From Hoeflea sp038900095 (lineage in GTDB: Bacteria > Pseudomonadota > Alphaproteobacteria > Rhizobiales > Rhizobiaceae): DNA of 64,000 bases. A model generated the notes under the pieces. The model saw nothing but the letters and a program-made list of their open reading frames with translations, did not search any database and was not told the DNA's origin. Below, in pieces: positions 9,569 to 18,151 of the stretch (position 1 is its first letter; the number at the start of each line of letters is the position of its first letter). Both the position numbers and the translations under genes were made by a program. The stretch is taken from NCBI RefSeq assembly GCF_038900095.1, contig NZ_JBBMQQ010000004.1, positions 372,001-436,000 of the forward strand, written 5' to 3'.

Positions 9569-9594
9569 GTCGAACTCTAACTCTAGAGTTCGAC
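9569..9594. terminator. Perfect 11-bp inverted repeat between convergent genes
   Basis: The arms GTCGAACTCTA (9569-9579) and TAGAGTTCGAC (9584-9594) match perfectly around a four-base loop. It lies between the stops of the 8264 gene and rnd and includes the rnd stop codon. There is no U-tract on either strand, so intrinsic termination is uncertain; the hairpin could instead protect both mRNA 3' ends. Confidence 0.5.
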
Positions 9595-10734
9595 CGCTTC
9601 GACCTTCTTGTTGGCAAATCTCAGCGCCAGTTCGCCGCGGATCAGCTTGAGCGCCCGCTCGCCGAACAGGTCCCGGCGCCAGCCCTTGAGTGCCGGCACG
9701 TCGGCCGCTTCGCCATCAACGGCGATGGCTTCAAGGTCATCGGAATTGGCAATGATCTTGGCCGCGACGTTTTCCTTTTCCACGGTCAGTTTCAGCAACA
9801 CCCGCAACAGCTCGATTGAGGCTTGCGCTCCCTCCGGCGTCTGCTTCTGGCGCGGCAGCCGCGGCATCTCGTCCTTTGGCGTTTCAAGCGCCTCGTTGAC
9901 GATCTCGACCAGCGTGGCGCCCTGTTGCGAACGTTCCCAGCCGCGCGGGATGGTCCTGAGCCGTCCCAGCGCCTCGCTATCCTTCGGCTGCTGCTGGGCG
10001 ATCTCGTAAATCGCATCGTCCTTGATCACCCGGCCGCGCGGCACATTGCGGGATTTCGCCTCGCGCTCCCGCCACGCCGCCACATGCTGCAGCACGCAGA
10101 GTTCGGCCGGTTTTTTCACCCGCATCTTCAGCCGCTTCCAGGCGTCCGCAGGTTCGATCTCGTAGGTCGATCGTGCTTCCAGCACCGCCATCTCGTCGGC
10201 CACCCAGTCGCCACGGCCTTCGGTTTCCAGGCGCGAGACCAGCTCGAGATAGACATCGCGCAGATGCGTGACATCGGCGAGCGCGTAGTCGAGCTGCTTG
10301 TCGGTCAGCGGCCGGCGGCTCCAGTCGGTGAACCGCGAGGACTTGTCGATCGGCGCTCCGGTGATCCGCGAGACCAGCTGATCATAGGAGATCGATTCGC
10401 CAAAACCGCAGACCATGGCGGCGACCTGGGTGTCGAAAATCGGATGCGGCACAAGATCGCCGAGCTTCACCACGATTTCGATGTCCTGGCGTGCCGCATG
10501 GAACACCTTGATCACTGACGGTTCCGCCATCAGATCAAAAAACGGTTTTAAATCAATGCCTTTGGCCAAAGGGTCGACGATTCCCTCGTCCTCCGGACCG
10601 GCCATCTGGATGAGGCACAGTTCGGGCCAGTAAGTGGTCTCACGCAGGAACTCGGTGTCAACGGTGACAAAGTCGTGTTTGGCGAGGCGGGCGCAGAAGG
10701 CGGCAAGCGCCTCGGTCGTTGTAATCATGTCCAT
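9583..10734 (-). CDS. rnd: Ribonuclease D
   Basis: RNase D is a 3'-to-5' exoribonuclease that trims tRNA precursors and other stable RNAs. The product of about 383 residues has the DEDDy catalytic set: VDTEF (D26, E28), a central AARQDIEIV segment and YALADVTHL with the tyrosine and final aspartate. An HRDC nucleic-acid-binding domain follows. ATG 10734 gives the family opening MDMITTTEAL. An ATG at 10743 abuts the stop of the upstream MFS gene (TAAATG), so reinitiation from that gene is possible, and none of the starts has a clear ribosome site. It is probably cotranscribed with the MFS gene, unlike the usual rnd-aspS pairing. Confidence 0.93.
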   Translation of the reverse strand: MDMITTTEALAAFCARLAKHDFVTVDTEFLRETTYWPELCLIQMAGPEDEGIVDPLAKGIDLKPFFDLMAEPSVIKVFHAARQDIEIVVKLGDLVPHPIFDTQVAAMVCGFGESISYDQLVSRITGAPIDKSSRFTDWSRRPLTDKQLDYALADVTHLRDVYLELVSRLETEGRGDWVADEMAVLEARSTYEIEPADAWKRLKMRVKKPAELCVLQHVAAWREREAKSRNVPRGRVIKDDAIYEIAQQQPKDSEALGRLRTIPRGWERSQQGATLVEIVNEALETPKDEMPRLPRQKQTPEGAQASIELLRVLLKLTVEKENVAAKIIANSDDLEAIAVDGEAADVPALKGWRRDLFGERALKLIRGELALRFANKKVEAVEL

Positions 10735-10743
10735 GCTTGGCAT

Positions 10744-12027
10744 TTAGCGGGAATTTTCCGGTTTGTCTTCTCCCCCCGGCACGTCTTTATTGTCCGGGGG
10801 AACGTGGCGGTTGACCGATTGTGCCGCCATGCGTGCAAAAACCGGAGAGGTGCGCAGCAATCCGGCAAAGCGGCCGCGTTCGGGTTCATCGGGAGAACCG
10901 CGAACGATCCGCACCAGGGTGTAGACGACGAAGGCGCCGTGCATGGCGCAGATGAAGGCGAAGAACGCCGATGCGCCGAGCCAGTCCACCAGCACCGCCG
11001 ACAGCAGCGGACCGATCGACGCGCCAATCGCCCAGAAGAACATCAGTCCGGAGGCAATCTGCACATATTCGCCTGCATTGGCCTTGTCGTTGGCGTGTGC
11101 CGCCGAGAGCGAGTACAGCGGCATGGTGAATGCGCCCCACAGGAAGATGCCGATCAGGTTCAGGGCAACACTGCCGCCGGCGAAAAGCACCATGAACAGC
11201 CCGCAAAGGGTGGAGCCGCTGGTGGCCATCAACAGCACCGAGCGGCGGCCGATGCTGTCGGAGAGGTAGCCCAGCGGATATTGCAGCATGATGCCGCCGA
11301 TGATGCCGGCGCTCATGAACGAGGCGATGTCGGAGACCTGCAATCCGAGGCTTTCGGCATAAAGCGGCCCCACCGAGCGGAATGAGGCTGTCGTCAGCCC
11401 CACCGTGATAGCGCCTGCCGAGGCCAGCGGCGACACCAGCCATAACCGTTTGGGACTGAAGGAAAACGGGGCAGGCGGGGCCGGGTTCGACCGGTCGGCA
11501 AGTGAAACCGGCACGATCGACAGGATGATGAGCATGGTCATCACCGCGAAAATCTCGAAGCCGCCGATTCCGAACACCGGCAGCATGTATTGCGACAGCG
11601 TTACCGCACCCAGATCGACAAACCGGTAGATTGCCAGTGTCCTGGCCCTGTTGGTGTTGGTGGTCTGCGAGTTGATCCAGCTTTCGACATTGGCAAACAT
11701 CGAGGCAAAGCAGATGCCCGTAACCATCCGCATCAGGAACCAGAAAAACGGATCGATCACCATCACCATGGCAAGCGAAGCGCAGGCCGCAACTGCGGCC
11801 ATGGCGGCAAAGGCGCGAATGTGGCCGGAGGTTCTCAGCAGCCAGGGCGTCATCCAGCACCCGATGATGAAACCGAAATAATACCCGGCGCCCGCAAGCC
11901 CGATGACGGTGGGCGAAAACCCCTCGATCGAGCCGCGCAGCGAGATCAGCGTGCCTTGAAGTCCGTTGCCCGCCAGCAGCACGCCAGCGGTGGTCAGAAG
12001 CGGAATGAGTGGGCGGAGCGAATGCAT
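10744..12027 (-). CDS. MFS transporter
   Basis: This is a 427-residue inner-membrane protein of the major facilitator superfamily with about 12 hydrophobic helices in two halves. It has an inter-domain loop near residue 190 and an RGSIEGFSPTVIGL segment after helix 1, which resembles YcaD-like MFS proteins. The C-terminal cytoplasmic tail is charged and about 50 residues long. ATG 12027 is preferred over an upstream ATG at 12129 that would add an unlikely Arg-rich leader. It diverges from aspS across about 230 bases, and its stop abuts an in-frame ATG of rnd. The substrate is unknown. Confidence 0.85.
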   Translation of the reverse strand: MHSLRPLIPLLTTAGVLLAGNGLQGTLISLRGSIEGFSPTVIGLAGAGYYFGFIIGCWMTPWLLRTSGHIRAFAAMAAVAACASLAMVMVIDPFFWFLMRMVTGICFASMFANVESWINSQTTNTNRARTLAIYRFVDLGAVTLSQYMLPVFGIGGFEIFAVMTMLIILSIVPVSLADRSNPAPPAPFSFSPKRLWLVSPLASAGAITVGLTTASFRSVGPLYAESLGLQVSDIASFMSAGIIGGIMLQYPLGYLSDSIGRRSVLLMATSGSTLCGLFMVLFAGGSVALNLIGIFLWGAFTMPLYSLSAAHANDKANAGEYVQIASGLMFFWAIGASIGPLLSAVLVDWLGASAFFAFICAMHGAFVVYTLVRIVRGSPDEPERGRFAGLLRTSPVFARMAAQSVNRHVPPDNKDVPGGEDKPENSR

Positions 12028-12261
12028 GACATGCCGGATGCGAGAAACAGTATCCTGACTCCTACATCGAATTTGTCTGGCCGTCGTGGTGAAAACCCGC
12101 CAATGCACAGTCCGATTGCGCCGTTTCACCTTGACAAATCGGGTAGGTCATGCGCTTTTCCGCGCGATTTTTACCGTGCGCCGAGGCGGCTATGTGCGTG
12201 TCAATCGCACCCTGCCGATCCGCCGTTTCCAGCCATTGGTCCCAGCCACCGAGGATATGCC

Positions 12262-14049
12262 ATGCATCGCTACCGTTCACACACTTGCGCCGCGCTTCGA
12301 AAGAGCGACACCGGTGCCCAGGTCCGGCTTTCCGGATGGGTGCACCGCGTGCGCGACCATGGCGGCGTGCTGTTCATCGACCTGCGCGACCATTACGGCC
12401 TGACACAGGTTGTCGCCGATCCGGACTCGCCGGCATTCAAGGCCGCTGAAACCGTCCGCGGCGAATGGGTGATCCGCGTCGACGGCGTGGTCAAGGACCG
12501 CATGGCCGACACCATCAACCCGAATCTCGGTACCGGCGAGATCGAGGTCTTTGCCCAGGAAATCGAAATCCTGTCGGCCGCCAAGGAATTGCCGCTGCCG
12601 GTCTTTGGCGAGCCGGACTATCCCGAGGATGTGCGCCTCAAGTACCGCTTCCTCGATCTGCGCCGCGAAACCCTGCACAAGAACATCGTCACCCGCACCA
12701 AGGTGATTGCCGACATGCGCAAGCGCATGACCGATATCGGGTTCGGCGAGTATGCGACCCCGATCCTGACCGCGTCATCGCCTGAAGGCGCACGCGACTT
12801 CCTGGTGCCGAGCCGCATTCATCCCGGCCAGTTCTACGCGTTGCCGCAGGCGCCGCAGCAGTACAAGCAGCTGTTAATGGTCGCCGGTTTCGACCGCTAC
12901 TTCCAGATTGCACCGTGCTTCCGCGACGAAGACCCGCGCGCCGACCGCCTGCCGGGCGAGTTCTACCAGCTCGACATGGAAATGAGCTTCGTCACCCAGG
13001 AAGATGTCTGGGACACGATGGAGCCGGTGATGCGCGGCGTCTTCGAGGAATTCGCCGAAGGCAAGCCGGTGACACAGGAATTCCGCCGCATTCCCTATGA
13101 CGAGGCGGTCCGCAAGTATGGCTCCGACAAGCCGGACCTGCGCAACCCGATCGAGATGCAAGCCGTCACCGAGCACTTTGCCGGTTCCGGCTTCAAGGTG
13201 TTTGCCGGCATGATCGCCAACAACCCCAAGGTCGAGGTCTGGGCGATCCCGGCCAAGACCGGTGGTTCCCGCGCATTCTGCGACCGGATGAACTCCTGGG
13301 CACAGGGCCAGGGCCAGCCGGGTCTGGGCTACATCTTCTGGCGCAAGGAAGGCGACAAGCTCGAAGGCGCCGGACCTATCGCCAAGAACATCGGTCCTGA
13401 GCGCACCGAGGCGATCCGCGTTCAGATGGGCCTTGAAGACGGCGATGCCTGCTTCTTCGCAGCCGGTGATCCGGCCAAGTTCGCCCGCTTTGCTGGTGAC
13501 GCCCGCACCCGCGCCGGCGAGGAATTGAAACTCATTGACGAGGATCGTTTTGAACTGTGCTGGATCGTCGACTTCCCGTTCTACGAATGGGATGAAGACG
13601 CCAAGAAGGTCGAGTTTGCCCACAACCCGTTCTCGATGCCGCAGGGTGGCATGGACGCCCTGGAAAACCAGGACCCGCTGACCATCAAGGCCTACCAGTA
13701 TGACCTGGTCTGCAATGGCTTCGAGATCGCTTCGGGATCGATCCGGAACCAGTCGCCGGAACTGATGGTCAAGGCGTTTGAGAAGGTGGGACTCAGCCAG
13801 GCCGACGTCGAGGAGCGCTTCGGCGGCCTCTACCGCGCCTTCCAGTACGGCGCACCGCCGCATGGCGGCATGGCGGCCGGTGTGGACCGGGTGATCATGC
13901 TTATCGTCGGCGCCAAGAACCTGCGTGAAGTGGCGCTGTTCCCGATGAACCAGCAGGCCCAGGACCTGCTGATGGGCGCGCCGAGCCCGGCGTCTCCGGC
14001 CCAGATGCGCGAACTTTCGCTCCGCGCCATTCCGCCCAAGGCCGACTAG
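12262..14049 (+). CDS. aspS: Aspartate-tRNA ligase
   Basis: This is a class IIb synthetase that charges tRNA-Asp; in bacteria lacking AsnRS it also charges tRNA-Asn. The 595-residue protein has an OB-fold anticodon-binding domain (about residues 1-110), the class II core with motif 2 around FRDEDPRADRLPGEF, a GAD insertion of the bacterial type, and motif 3 GGMAAGVDRV near the C-terminus. ATG 12262 has GAGG seven bases upstream. An open frame continues further upstream but only across the divergent promoter region. It is followed by a strong intrinsic terminator, so it appears to be the last or only gene of its transcript. Confidence 0.97.
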   Translation: MHRYRSHTCAALRKSDTGAQVRLSGWVHRVRDHGGVLFIDLRDHYGLTQVVADPDSPAFKAAETVRGEWVIRVDGVVKDRMADTINPNLGTGEIEVFAQEIEILSAAKELPLPVFGEPDYPEDVRLKYRFLDLRRETLHKNIVTRTKVIADMRKRMTDIGFGEYATPILTASSPEGARDFLVPSRIHPGQFYALPQAPQQYKQLLMVAGFDRYFQIAPCFRDEDPRADRLPGEFYQLDMEMSFVTQEDVWDTMEPVMRGVFEEFAEGKPVTQEFRRIPYDEAVRKYGSDKPDLRNPIEMQAVTEHFAGSGFKVFAGMIANNPKVEVWAIPAKTGGSRAFCDRMNSWAQGQGQPGLGYIFWRKEGDKLEGAGPIAKNIGPERTEAIRVQMGLEDGDACFFAAGDPAKFARFAGDARTRAGEELKLIDEDRFELCWIVDFPFYEWDEDAKKVEFAHNPFSMPQGGMDALENQDPLTIKAYQYDLVCNGFEIASGSIRNQSPELMVKAFEKVGLSQADVEERFGGLYRAFQYGAPPHGGMAAGVDRVIMLIVGAKNLREVALFPMNQQAQDLLMGAPSPASPAQMRELSLRAIPPKAD

Positions 14050-14072
14050 ACCGCAAGCGGATTCAGATCAGC

Positions 14073-14110
14073 AAAAAGCCCGGGCAAACATCTGTTTTCC
14101 CGGGCTTTTT
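14073..14110 (+). terminator. Rho-independent terminator after aspS
   Basis: A perfect 12-bp inverted repeat (AAAAAGCCCGGG / CCCGGGCTTTTT) with a 14-base loop ends in a T-run, 24 bases after the aspS stop. The A-run on the other arm could also stop leftward transcription. Confidence 0.9.
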
Positions 14111-14143
14111 CTCGTGACGTGAATGTGTCGGGGAACTTCCCGC

Positions 14144-14299
14144 TCAGTCCTTGTCGTCCTGCGTGTCCGAGGCGAGATCAAGCAGATCTTCCTTGGACTT
14201 GGCAACGCTGGCCTTGGCTTTTGCTGCAGCCTTCGCTGGCTTGGCAGCAGCTGCTGTCGCGGGCTTTTCAGCAGGCGGGGTGGCCTTGAAACGGATCAT
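14144..14299 (-). CDS. Ala/Lys-rich small protein (hypothetical)
   Basis: This is a 51-residue product starting MIRFKATPPAEK. It consists mainly of alternating alanine, lysine and proline (AAKPAKAAAKAKASVAKSK) and ends in an acidic DLLDLASDTQDDKD tail. The middle resembles the low-complexity tails of histone-H1-like or ribosome-associated proteins, but that is compositional only. ATG 14299 is the first plausible start; an upstream ATG at 14431 adds a Ser/Arg/Pro-rich segment that looks noncoding. No clear ribosome site is visible. It sits between the aspS terminator and a leftward secreted-protein gene. Confidence 0.5.
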   Translation of the reverse strand: MIRFKATPPAEKPATAAAAKPAKAAAKAKASVAKSKEDLLDLASDTQDDKD

Positions 14300-14488
14300 C
14301 TGATGGGTCCAGTGCGGGTAAGAGGATGGCGACCGGCGCGCGGAATCGGAACGGCAATTCGCTGATCGTTCGGCCCACCCTGCGCCCACATCGGCGAACA
14401 AGCAACCCGGTGCAGGGCGCGAGTAGGGCAACCGTGACGATCCGTCACCCGGAGGTCAGCCCGGACACCCCGCCATGGCCGGGATTTC

Positions 14489-15712
14489 CTACTGCTTGCA
14501 GCACTGCTCGACCGGGCTGTTGGCAATGACCTGCAGGTTGAGCAGGTCCGCCAGGCTGCGTGGATCGCCCATGCTGGCACCCAGGATCACCGGCACGGCG
14601 ACGGGTTGGGCGGGAGTGGCCGTGACGGTGATGTTCTGGGGATTGTCGAGATAGATGCTGGCGGCAGCGGAAATCTGCTGCTGCAGCGCCGGAATGCCCA
14701 GTCGCCCCAATGCCAGCGGCATCATGAACTTGACGAACTCGCGCATTTGCTCGCCGGAGACGCCTTGCTTCCTGCCCGCGAATTCCAGCGCCCGTTCGGT
14801 GACCGAAGCGTCGTCGAACCGGACCGAGGCGGATTTGAAGCTGAGTTGCTGCAGCATCTCCCGCATGGTGGCATCGATGGCCTGTTGTGCTGCCTGCGTA
14901 CCGGGGTTGGACGCGGCCGAGCTCCGCGCCTGTTGCATCGCTTTTATGAACTCGGGCGTGTAGCCCGAGATTTCAAGCGAGAGGCTCAAACGCCCGACGT
15001 CATCAAGGGTGAGCGAGTAGTCTTCGAGTTCGATCAGCCCGGACTGCCTGTCCCAGGTGCCAACCATCTTGACGTCGCCTGTCAGGGTCTCATAGCCGAG
15101 CTGTTTCAGGGCATCCCTTGTCTTCGTGTCCTTGACGTTGCCGAGATCGATCTTCAGATCGGATCCGGTCATCATCATGTTGACCCTTGATGCCGCGTCG
15201 GCCCGCACGACATCCAGGTCGATGCCTGCCATCGAAAACACGGTCGAACCATTGTTCACGACACGGATCGCACCGGTCGAGAAACCCTCATAGTCCAGCA
15301 TGCTGTCGAATGAACTGGCCGCGCCATCGGCGGGGATCGACAGGCCGTTCACATTGACTCCGTCAATGGAGAATGTGTTTTGCCCCTGTGAAAACTCGAT
15401 CTCGCCAAATACCGCCTCGTTGACGAAATAGCTTCCGTCATTCACTTCCTCGACGCCATTGAAGGTGACATCACCGAAAGGAATTGACGGATTGCCGGGG
15501 GAGTCCGCCCGCACCGATCTGAGTGTAATTGTGCTGCCATCCGGTTCGATCTCCGAAAAACTCAACCGGGTGCCGCTTTGGCTGATGCTGGCGGACAGCT
15601 TCGTCGCAAAATCATCCGCATCGAGCGCCATCGCCGGAATCGCAAAACCGCAAACCGCCAGCGTAACAATAGACGCGCAAAACAACCGCTTTGGGGTGGA
15701 TCGGATTGTCAT
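14489..15712 (-). CDS. Secreted protein of unknown function
   Basis: This is a 407-residue protein with a clear Sec signal peptide (positive MTIRSTPKRLF, hydrophobic core, cleavage after AMA near residue 29). The mature part is rich in beta-type repeats such as ITLRSVRAD and VNVNGLSIPADG, which suggests an elongated beta structure exposed in the periplasm. A helical middle segment (about residues 240-340) is rich in Gln and Ala, and two cysteines lie close together near the C-terminus. I do not recognise a family. ATG 15712 has AAGGA eight bases before it. It follows the ECF sigma gene by 89 bases on the same strand and may belong to its transcript. Confidence 0.8.
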   Translation of the reverse strand: MTIRSTPKRLFCASIVTLAVCGFAIPAMALDADDFATKLSASISQSGTRLSFSEIEPDGSTITLRSVRADSPGNPSIPFGDVTFNGVEEVNDGSYFVNEAVFGEIEFSQGQNTFSIDGVNVNGLSIPADGAASSFDSMLDYEGFSTGAIRVVNNGSTVFSMAGIDLDVVRADAASRVNMMMTGSDLKIDLGNVKDTKTRDALKQLGYETLTGDVKMVGTWDRQSGLIELEDYSLTLDDVGRLSLSLEISGYTPEFIKAMQQARSSAASNPGTQAAQQAIDATMREMLQQLSFKSASVRFDDASVTERALEFAGRKQGVSGEQMREFVKFMMPLALGRLGIPALQQQISAAASIYLDNPQNITVTATPAQPVAVPVILGASMGDPRSLADLLNLQVIANSPVEQCCKQ

Positions 15713-15801
15713 CGTATAGTCCTTTTGCTGTCGATGCGGTTGAGGCCGGCATCCTGATTTGGCAAGCACCTCAACCATTTCCCTGAATGGTGCCCGGGTC
15801 C

Positions 15802-17112
15802 TCATCGATCACAGCTTTGTGGTGCAGATGAGGCCAATCGGCGGCCCTGTGTATCATCTCCCATAATCTCCATGCGAGCCTGGAGAAAATGCCGTTCACT
15901 TTCGTTGCCGCTCAACTCGATAGCGCGCCGGTAGCTCACTCGGGCCGCATCGATCTGGCCCAACCGGCGGAGGAAATCGGCACTGGCTGCGTGAAAGGGC
16001 TGGTAGTCGGCGAGGGCTGTTTCAACAGTATCGAGCGCGGCCAGTGCAGCCTCCGCACCAGTCATGTAAGACAGCGCGACGGCACGGTTGAGCAGGTAGA
16101 CAGGGTTCTGCGCTATCGCGTGCATGGCGTCGTACAACAGAACGATCTGGCGCCAGTCCGTCGCGTCGTGGCTCGGTGCCTGGGCATGCAGCGCGCTGAT
16201 AGCGGCCTGAAGCTGAAACAGGCCCGGCTGGCCGCGCCCGAGTGCATGGTCCAGCAGACGGCAGCCTTGTTCGATGTCATCCTGATGCCACCGGCTTCGG
16301 TCCTGTTGATCCAGCGCAATCATTTCGCCCTGCAGGCCAAACCGGGCCTGTTCGCGGGAATGGTTGAGCAGCATCAGGGCCAGCAATCCCTCGCATTCAG
16401 CATCGCCGGGTACGAGTTCCAGCATCAGGCGTCCCATCCGGATGGCTTCAAGGCACAGGTCATGGCGCAGTGACGATGCTCCGGCGGTTGCGGAGTAGCC
16501 TTCGTTGAAGGTGAGGTAAATCACCGACAAAACCGAATTCAGCCGCTCGGCCCATTGGTCCGGTTCGGGAATTTCAAACGGGATGCCGGCCTTTGTGATC
16601 TTGTGACGTGCCCGCACCAGCCGCTGCGCCATTGTTTCAGGAGTGTCGAGGAAGGCGCGGGCGATTTCCCGGGTTGTCAATCCGCACAGGGTTCTCAATG
16701 TCAGGGCAATGCGGGTCTTGGCATCCAACGCAGGATGGCAACAGGTGAAGATCAGCCGCAGCCGTTCATCTGGGATGGCCGGTGCTTCGTGGCTGTCCAT
16801 GGCTTGCTGATCAAGTTCGATGAGCAAGCCGTACTCTTCCCTCTTGCGGTCGAAATTGCGCGCCCGCCGGAACCGGTCGATGGCCTTGCGGCGCGCCGTT
16901 TGCAACACCCAACCCGCGGGAGATGCAGGCAGACCGTTGCGCGTCCAGTGCACCAGCGCCGATTCCATCGCTTCCTGCAGGCAGTCCTCCGCCAGCTGGA
17001 AATCCCGGGTGTCGCGAAGAAGCGTGCCCAGCAGACGCCCAGTGTCGGCGCGCGCGAGGACTTCTATCGCCTCGCGCGCGCCTCGTTCCATTTCGGGGGT
17101 ATTCGCTGCCAT
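15802..17112 (-). CDS. ECF42-type RNA polymerase sigma factor with TPR extension
   Basis: This 436-residue protein joins an extracytoplasmic-function sigma factor to a long C-terminal repeat domain. Region 2 is at about residues 25-85 (AEDCLQEA, AGWVLQTARRKAIDRFRR). Region 4 is at about 125-175 (LCGLTTREIARAFLDTP). The conserved linker LTFNEGYSA is followed by roughly 220 residues of TPR-like helices. This architecture, with a YCII/DGPF gene immediately upstream, defines the ECF42 group, in which no anti-sigma factor is known and the tail is needed for activity. The start lies five bases after the stop of the YCII gene, so translational coupling is likely. Targets and signal are unknown. Confidence 0.9.
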   Translation of the reverse strand: MAANTPEMERGAREAIEVLARADTGRLLGTLLRDTRDFQLAEDCLQEAMESALVHWTRNGLPASPAGWVLQTARRKAIDRFRRARNFDRKREEYGLLIELDQQAMDSHEAPAIPDERLRLIFTCCHPALDAKTRIALTLRTLCGLTTREIARAFLDTPETMAQRLVRARHKITKAGIPFEIPEPDQWAERLNSVLSVIYLTFNEGYSATAGASSLRHDLCLEAIRMGRLMLELVPGDAECEGLLALMLLNHSREQARFGLQGEMIALDQQDRSRWHQDDIEQGCRLLDHALGRGQPGLFQLQAAISALHAQAPSHDATDWRQIVLLYDAMHAIAQNPVYLLNRAVALSYMTGAEAALAALDTVETALADYQPFHAASADFLRRLGQIDAARVSYRRAIELSGNESERHFLQARMEIMGDDTQGRRLASSAPQSCDR

Positions 17113-17117
17113 GCGGA

Positions 17118-17468
17118 TTATTCGATTTCCATCACCGGACGAATTTCGACCGAGCCGTGCTCGGCCGAGGGGATCATCGCTGCATACTTTATCGCTTCAT
17201 CGAGATTGGCGCAGTCGAACAGGTAGAACCCACCGAGCTGTTCCTTGGTTTCGGCAAACGGCCCGTCCATTGTTTCGGTCTTGCCGTTGCGAACCCGTAC
17301 TGTTGTCGCGGTCGACGTTTCCTGCAGGGCTTCGCCGGCCAGCATCACGCCGTCGCGCTGGTAGGTTTCGGTGGCCTTGCGGTAGCCCTCCATGTAGGGA
17401 CCGAATTCCGGGGTGCCGTAGTCCGGTCCGGCTCCTGGCGCGGCATAGATGAGCGCAAGATATTTCAT
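17118..17468 (-). CDS. YCII-related (DGPF) domain protein
   Basis: This is a 116-residue dimeric ferredoxin-fold protein of the YCII/DGPF family, with opening MKYLALIYA, a GYRKATETYQRDGVML helix and the diagnostic DGPFAETKEQLGGFYL. These proteins are the standard genomic partners of ECF42 sigma factors; their biochemical activity is not established. ATG 17468 is preceded by GAGG at good spacing. It is the first gene of a tight pair with the sigma gene (five-base gap). A promoter recognised by the sigma factor itself may lie in the 110 bases before 17579. Confidence 0.9.
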   Translation of the reverse strand: MKYLALIYAAPGAGPDYGTPEFGPYMEGYRKATETYQRDGVMLAGEALQETSTATTVRVRNGKTETMDGPFAETKEQLGGFYLFDCANLDEAIKYAAMIPSAEHGSVEIRPVMEIE

Positions 17469-17578
17469 AGTGTTTTCCTCTTCCTGGGGGCAGGCTTGCG
17501 GCATTGCCGGTTTTGCCTGTGTTTACGACATGGAGACGATTGGGACTTCCCCAATTCGACATTGGCTGGAGAAATAAC

Positions 17579-17968
17579 TCAAGCTGCCCACTGATTGATG
17601 ACAATATTGATCATCGAGATCAGCATCGATAACCAGCTCAGCGATCCGCCTGCAATACGGGCAAACGTGACTGGTTTGTCGTGGAACAGCCCGAGCGGAT
17701 GCAGGATCCGTCCGGCGACAAGGCTCAGTCCGGCGCTATGGATCCACAGGGATGCAGTTCCGCCGGATTCGGCAAATGCCATCAGCAGCAGGGCCATCGG
17801 CACATTCTCGATGAAATTGCCGTGACGGCGGATTCTCTCCGCCAGGGCGATGTGTCCGCCATCGAGTATCGCGGTGCCGGTTTTCGCCCGCAAGGCGCTG
17901 ACATAGGCGGAGAGACCGATCATCATCAAGGCAAGAGCGACTGCATACAGCCCGGTCAGGTTCGTCAT
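17579..17968 (-). CDS. MAPEG family membrane protein
   Basis: This is a 129-residue inner-membrane protein with four predicted helices and the MAPEG signature RRHGNFIENVPMALLL. The family includes glutathione transferases and peroxidases, but many bacterial members are uncharacterised. ATG 17968 has AAGGA seven bases upstream; the open frame extends further upstream with no sign of coding. It lies 110 bases before the YCII gene on the same strand and diverges from parC. Cotranscription with the ECF42 pair is possible but not shown. Confidence 0.85.
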   Translation of the reverse strand: MTNLTGLYAVALALMMIGLSAYVSALRAKTGTAILDGGHIALAERIRRHGNFIENVPMALLLMAFAESGGTASLWIHSAGLSLVAGRILHPLGLFHDKPVTFARIAGGSLSWLSMLISMINIVINQWAA

Positions 17969-18151
17969 GGGTTGTTCCTTCATTCTGGATTTCATTTCGA
18001 TGTGCTGCCGGTTGGCTGCACTGTGAACCGGACGAACCGGCACAGCGGAATTCGACAGGGCAAATCCACAATCGGACAAAAAAACATCTTGCATGGCCGC
18101 TGATGCCGGCTGGCTCTTGCTCCGAATCAGTGCTTCCGATAACCCGACCCC

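Noticed and set aside
11590..12261. Long in-frame extension upstream of aspS
   Set aside because: It runs antisense through the MFS gene. The good GAGG site and canonical start are at 12262.
14434..14448. GTGACG-ATC-CGTCAC inverted repeat
   Set aside because: A short palindrome with no T-run and no clear promoter nearby; it could be chance in GC-rich sequence.
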